From: a bacterium
GTDB lineage: Bacteria; Chloroflexota; Dormibacteria; UBA8260; Bog-877
Assembly (NCBI GenBank): GCA_021791345.1
Contig: JAJYWT010000184.1
Location: forward strand, 1 to 17,389
Direction of reading: 5' to 3'
Length of the DNA stretch: 17,389 nt
Shown: piece by piece, positions 15,172-17,389 of the stretch
How the letters are laid out: every line of letters starts with the position of its first letter
Position numbering within the stretch: the stretch's first letter is position 1
Notes under the pieces: model-generated
Seen by the model: the letters and a program-made list of their open reading frames with translations, nothing else
What the model was told of the DNA's origin: nothing
Databases searched by the model: none
Translations under genes and position numbers: made by a program

Positions 15172-15180
15172 TATGTCGCC
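15164..15180. promoter_or_regulatory. Operator-like palindrome between the TetR gene and the divergent operon
   Basis: The sequence GGgcACATTATGTcgCC is a 17-base imperfect palindrome centred on ACAT-T-ATGT with matching GG/CC ends (inner CG positions differ). It covers the predicted TetR-gene -10 box and lies 42 bases before the peroxiredoxin ATG. This size and symmetry suit a TetR-family operator. Confidence 0.5.
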
Positions 15181-15198
15181 TGGAGGCTGTGGAGTCGA
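15170..15198 (-). promoter_or_regulatory. Candidate promoter of the TetR gene
   Basis: On the minus strand TCGACT (15198-15193) and CATAAT (15175-15170) are separated by 17 bases. They match the -35 consensus at four and the -10 consensus at five of six positions. The leader to ATG 14919 would be about 245 bases, which is long and leaves the true start uncertain. Confidence 0.4.
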
Positions 15199-15209
15199 GA
15201 GCCAGTTGC

Positions 15210-15215
15210 TACCAT
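15210..15215 (+). promoter_or_regulatory. Candidate -10 box of a leaderless peroxiredoxin promoter
   Basis: TACCAT is followed by six bases (GCGGCC) and the ATG at 15222, the same spacing as the ftsH case. No ribosome site lies close to this ATG; the nearest GGAGG-like word is about 35 bases away. Transcription would begin at the start codon. Confidence 0.5.
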
Positions 15216-15221
15216 GCGGCC

Positions 15222-15785
15222 ATGAGAAGCACGATCGGCGAGCTGGGCGCGCTGGAGGTCCAAACCCCCACGGGCTTGCCGGTGCGCCTGGGGACGCTGT
15301 GGGCTGACCGGCCCACCATCGCGGTCTGGTTGCGCCACTTCGGCTGCCAGTACTGTCTGGAGCAGGTGGCCGTCCTGAGCGACGCGCACCCGAACTTTGA
15401 GGCGGCAGGCGCCCAGCTTCTCCTCATCGGCAACGGGAGCCCCGAGCAGGCGCACCGCTTTCAGCAGCTGAAGGCGCCAACCGCCATCGTGGTGACCGAC
15501 CCGGAGCGCGCCAGCTACCGCGCCCTGGGCGCACGCCGATCACCTCTGAGCATGTTCAGTCGAGGCATGGTCCAGGGTTGGCTGGCGGCGCGACGGCGGG
15601 GCATCAAGGCGGAGGGGCTGCAGGGCGACGTGCTGCAGTTGGGGGGCACTCTGGTGGTGGACCCTCCATCCACCGTCCTGCTCGCTCATCTCAACTCCAG
15701 CCCCGCCGACCACCCCTCGGTTGAGGCGCTCTTGGCGGCGCTGAGCCGAGCGCGACCCGTGCGAGACGGCGTGGCCGTGGCATGA
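15222..15785 (+). CDS. AhpC/TSA-like (PRXL2-type) thioredoxin-fold protein
   Basis: The 187-residue protein has a thioredoxin fold with a CxxC redox site in HFGCQYCLEQV (C42, C45), preceded by the PTIAVWLRHF strand. The DPERASYRALGARRS segment matches AhpC/TSA-like proteins of the PRXL2 type, as does GGTLVVDP near 141-148. Members are thought to act as peroxiredoxin-like or thiol-disulfide enzymes; no substrate can be assigned. ATG 15222 starts the conserved part; an ATG eight bases earlier is out of frame. The stop overlaps the aldehyde dehydrogenase start as ATGA, so the two are translationally coupled. No signal peptide is seen, so it is probably cytoplasmic. The divergent TetR gene and operator-like repeats upstream suggest inducible control. 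Confidence 0.85.
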   Translation: MRSTIGELGALEVQTPTGLPVRLGTLWADRPTIAVWLRHFGCQYCLEQVAVLSDAHPNFEAAGAQLLLIGNGSPEQAHRFQQLKAPTAIVVTDPERASYRALGARRSPLSMFSRGMVQGWLAARRRGIKAEGLQGDVLQLGGTLVVDPPSTVLLAHLNSSPADHPSVEALLAALSRARPVRDGVAVA

Positions 15786-17227
15786 TGGCCGCGGACTGGG
15801 GGCCGCAAGCGGAGCATCAGGGCCAGCTCTTCGTAGGAGGAGAGTTTCGCCCTCCCCACTCGAAGGCTCGGCTGGCGGTCAGCGAGGCGTCCACAGGCTC
15901 GACCCTGGCCGAGGTCCCTGACGCGGACGCAGCGGATGTGATGTCCGCGGTGAGCGCAGCTCGGCAGGCGTTGGACGATTGGGCCGCCACGCCGCCCCGC
16001 TTTAGGTCCGCCCTGCTCTTCCAGATCGCGGAGGGCATCCGGGCCAGGTCCGAGGACTTCGCGCAGACGATCGCCCGCGAGGTGGGGACCCCGATCCGAC
16101 AGTCGCGAGCGGTCCAGGTGGGCAATCCGGTCGCGATCACCGACCACATCGCCAGTGTGTTGAACGATTACCAATTCGAGGAGGAGATCGGCAACTGCCT
16201 GGTGGTCAAGGAGCCAGTTGGGGTCGTGGGCGCCATCACCCCCTGGAACTACCCACTGCAACAGGTGATGGCCAAGGTGGCCGGGGCGCTGGCGGCGGGG
16301 GCGACGGTGGTGCTCAAGGCCAGTGAGGTGGCGCCCCTCACCGCCATCATGCTCGGCGAGCTGGCAAGCTCGTCGGGGCTGCCCCCCGGGGTCCTCAACG
16401 TCATCGTTGGACGCGGCCCCACCGCCGGCGAGGCGCTGGTCGCCCACCCCGACGTCGACCAGATCTCCTTCACCGGATCGACCAGGGCCGGCAGGCGGAT
16501 CTCGGAGCTGGCCGCGGCCCAGGTCAAGCCGGTGACGCTGGAGCTCGGGGGCAAGTCGGCAAGCCTGGTGTTGGAGGACGCGGAGCTCGAGAAGGCCGCC
16601 AAGTTCGCGGTCTACAACGCGTTCCTCAACTCCGGCCAGACCTGCACCGCGCTCACCCGTCTGCTGGTTCCCGCCCGGATGGCCAGCGCGGCGGTGGAGG
16701 TCGCGGTCGCCACGGCTGAGAAGCTGGCACCGGGTGACCCCCTGGACGAAGCGACACGCCTGGGACCTCTGGCATCGCAGGCGCAGTTGGAGCGGGTGCG
16801 GGGGTACATCGCCAAGGGGATAGCCGAGGGCGCCCGTCTGGTCTTGGGAGGATTGGAGCCGCCGAAGGGGCTGGCCGGGGGGTTTTTCGTCGAACCGACC
16901 GTCTTCGCCGAGGTTCGGCCTGAGATGGTGATCGCCCAGGAGGAGATATTCGGCCCTGTGCTGTCGGTGATCTCCTATGACAGTGAGGAGGAGGCGGTGA
17001 GGATCGCCAACGGCACCCCTTACGGCCTCGCGGCGGCGGTGTGGTCCGGCGACCGGGACCGGGCCATCGCCTTCGCCCGCCGGCTCCGGGCGGGGACCAT
17101 CGAGGTCAACGGTGGAGCTTTCAGCACCGCGGCGCCCTTCGGCGGAGTCAAGCAGTCGGGTCATGGCAGGGAGTTCGGCCGCTACGGCATGGAGGAGTTC
17201 CTGGTCCCCAAGTCGCTGCAGCTGTGA
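15782..17227 (+). CDS. NAD(P)-dependent aldehyde dehydrogenase
   Basis: This is a complete 481-residue member of the ALDH superfamily, which oxidises an aldehyde to the acid via a thio-hemiacetal. Visible landmarks are the oxyanion Asn in ITPWNYP (N156), the nucleotide-binding KASEVAPLT and FTGSTRAGRRI, the general base in LELGGKS (E254), the catalytic Cys in NSGQTCTALTR (C288), and EEIFGPV (387-393). The C-terminal APFGGVKQSGHGREFG motif is typical. Substrate class is not readable from sequence. ATG 15782 overlaps the preceding stop; a second in-frame ATG follows at 15785. The stop overlaps the next start as GTGA. Its operon with a thioredoxin-fold protein and a thioesterase hints at oxidation or detoxification of an aldehyde linked to acyl metabolism, which is inference. 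Confidence 0.95.
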   Translation: MMAADWGPQAEHQGQLFVGGEFRPPHSKARLAVSEASTGSTLAEVPDADAADVMSAVSAARQALDDWAATPPRFRSALLFQIAEGIRARSEDFAQTIAREVGTPIRQSRAVQVGNPVAITDHIASVLNDYQFEEEIGNCLVVKEPVGVVGAITPWNYPLQQVMAKVAGALAAGATVVLKASEVAPLTAIMLGELASSSGLPPGVLNVIVGRGPTAGEALVAHPDVDQISFTGSTRAGRRISELAAAQVKPVTLELGGKSASLVLEDAELEKAAKFAVYNAFLNSGQTCTALTRLLVPARMASAAVEVAVATAEKLAPGDPLDEATRLGPLASQAQLERVRGYIAKGIAEGARLVLGGLEPPKGLAGGFFVEPTVFAEVRPEMVIAQEEIFGPVLSVISYDSEEEAVRIANGTPYGLAAAVWSGDRDRAIAFARRLRAGTIEVNGGAFSTAAPFGGVKQSGHGREFGRYGMEEFLVPKSLQL

Positions 17228-17389
17228 GCGACCCCGGTGGAGGCCCTTCCGGGTTGGACTCCCTTGCCATCGGGTTCGACGGCCACCTGGGGACGGAGAT
17301 AGTCCTGGCCTCCCCTGAGGAGGTGCGGCTGCGACTCCAAATCGGGGCCAGGCACCGGCAGCCGTACGGCGTCGTTCATGGCGGCGTCT
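17224..17389 (+). CDS. PaaI-type hotdog-fold thioesterase (3' end outside window)
   Basis: The GTG at 17224 overlaps the aldehyde dehydrogenase stop (GTGA) and the frame stays open to the end of the window, giving 55 residues. These read as the first strand and helix of a hotdog thioesterase, with LGTEIVLASPEEVRLRL and the PYGVVHGGV motif, which carries the HGG turn found in PaaI/YbgC-like enzymes. Such enzymes hydrolyse acyl-CoA thioesters. Most of the domain, including the remaining active-site residues, lies outside the window, so completeness cannot be judged. It is the third gene of the coupled operon. Confidence 0.75.
   Translation, partial: MSDPGGGPSGLDSLAIGFDGHLGTEIVLASPEEVRLRLQIGARHRQPYGVVHGGV

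Overview
This 17.4 kb window comes from a GC-rich bacterial chromosome. The gene set includes an AdnA/AdnB-type helicase-nuclease pair, an ImuA/ImuB mutagenesis cassette behind a Gram-positive/actinobacterial-type LexA box, and apparently leaderless promoters (TANNNT, six bases, ATG). This points to a high-GC member of the Terrabacteria such as Actinomycetota, Dormibacterota or a Chloroflexota relative, probably uncultivated. The placement is inference: no rRNA or species marker lies in the window.

Layout. (1) 1-758, plus strand: the C-terminal end of a DUF11-repeat surface protein with a membrane anchor, followed by a strong hairpin. (2) 759-1244: a gene-free stretch between converging genes that holds several hairpins. 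(3) 1245-3224, minus: ftsH, the membrane AAA+ zinc protease. (4) 3295-5572, minus: imuA, imuB and a small coupled gene. These form a translesion-mutagenesis cassette transcribed from a promoter at 5630-5657 that has a LexA box in its spacer. (5) 5806-7525, plus: an HU-like nucleoid protein, an NAD(P)-binding sugar-epimerase-like protein and an SCP2-type lipid carrier. (6) 7539-13852, minus: adnA then adnB, a two-motor, two-nuclease double-strand-break resection machine. (7) 13853-14289: a gene-free stretch with a hairpin. (8) 14290-14919, minus: a TetR regulator, divergent from a plus-strand operon of a peroxiredoxin-like protein, an aldehyde dehydrogenase and a hotdog thioesterase that runs off the window at 17389.

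How the genes fit together. Two DNA-repair systems dominate: the SOS-type ImuA/ImuB cassette and the AdnAB recombination machine, with an HU-like protein between them. The cassette's usual catalytic partner, DnaE2, is not in the window. The right end looks like a redox/aldehyde/acyl-thioester operon that the divergent TetR protein may control through a palindrome at 15164-15180. Five gene junctions (imuA-imuB, imuB-small gene, adnA-adnB, peroxiredoxin-ALDH, ALDH-thioesterase) use a four-base start/stop overlap (NTGA), which indicates translational coupling.

I found no tRNA, rRNA, CRISPR array, insertion sequence or phage gene. Nothing here is clearly a wholly new system. The least explained items are the small protein coupled to imuB, the HU-like protein with an inserted segment, the hairpin cluster at 1023-1141, and the operator-like repeats between the TetR gene and its divergent operon.
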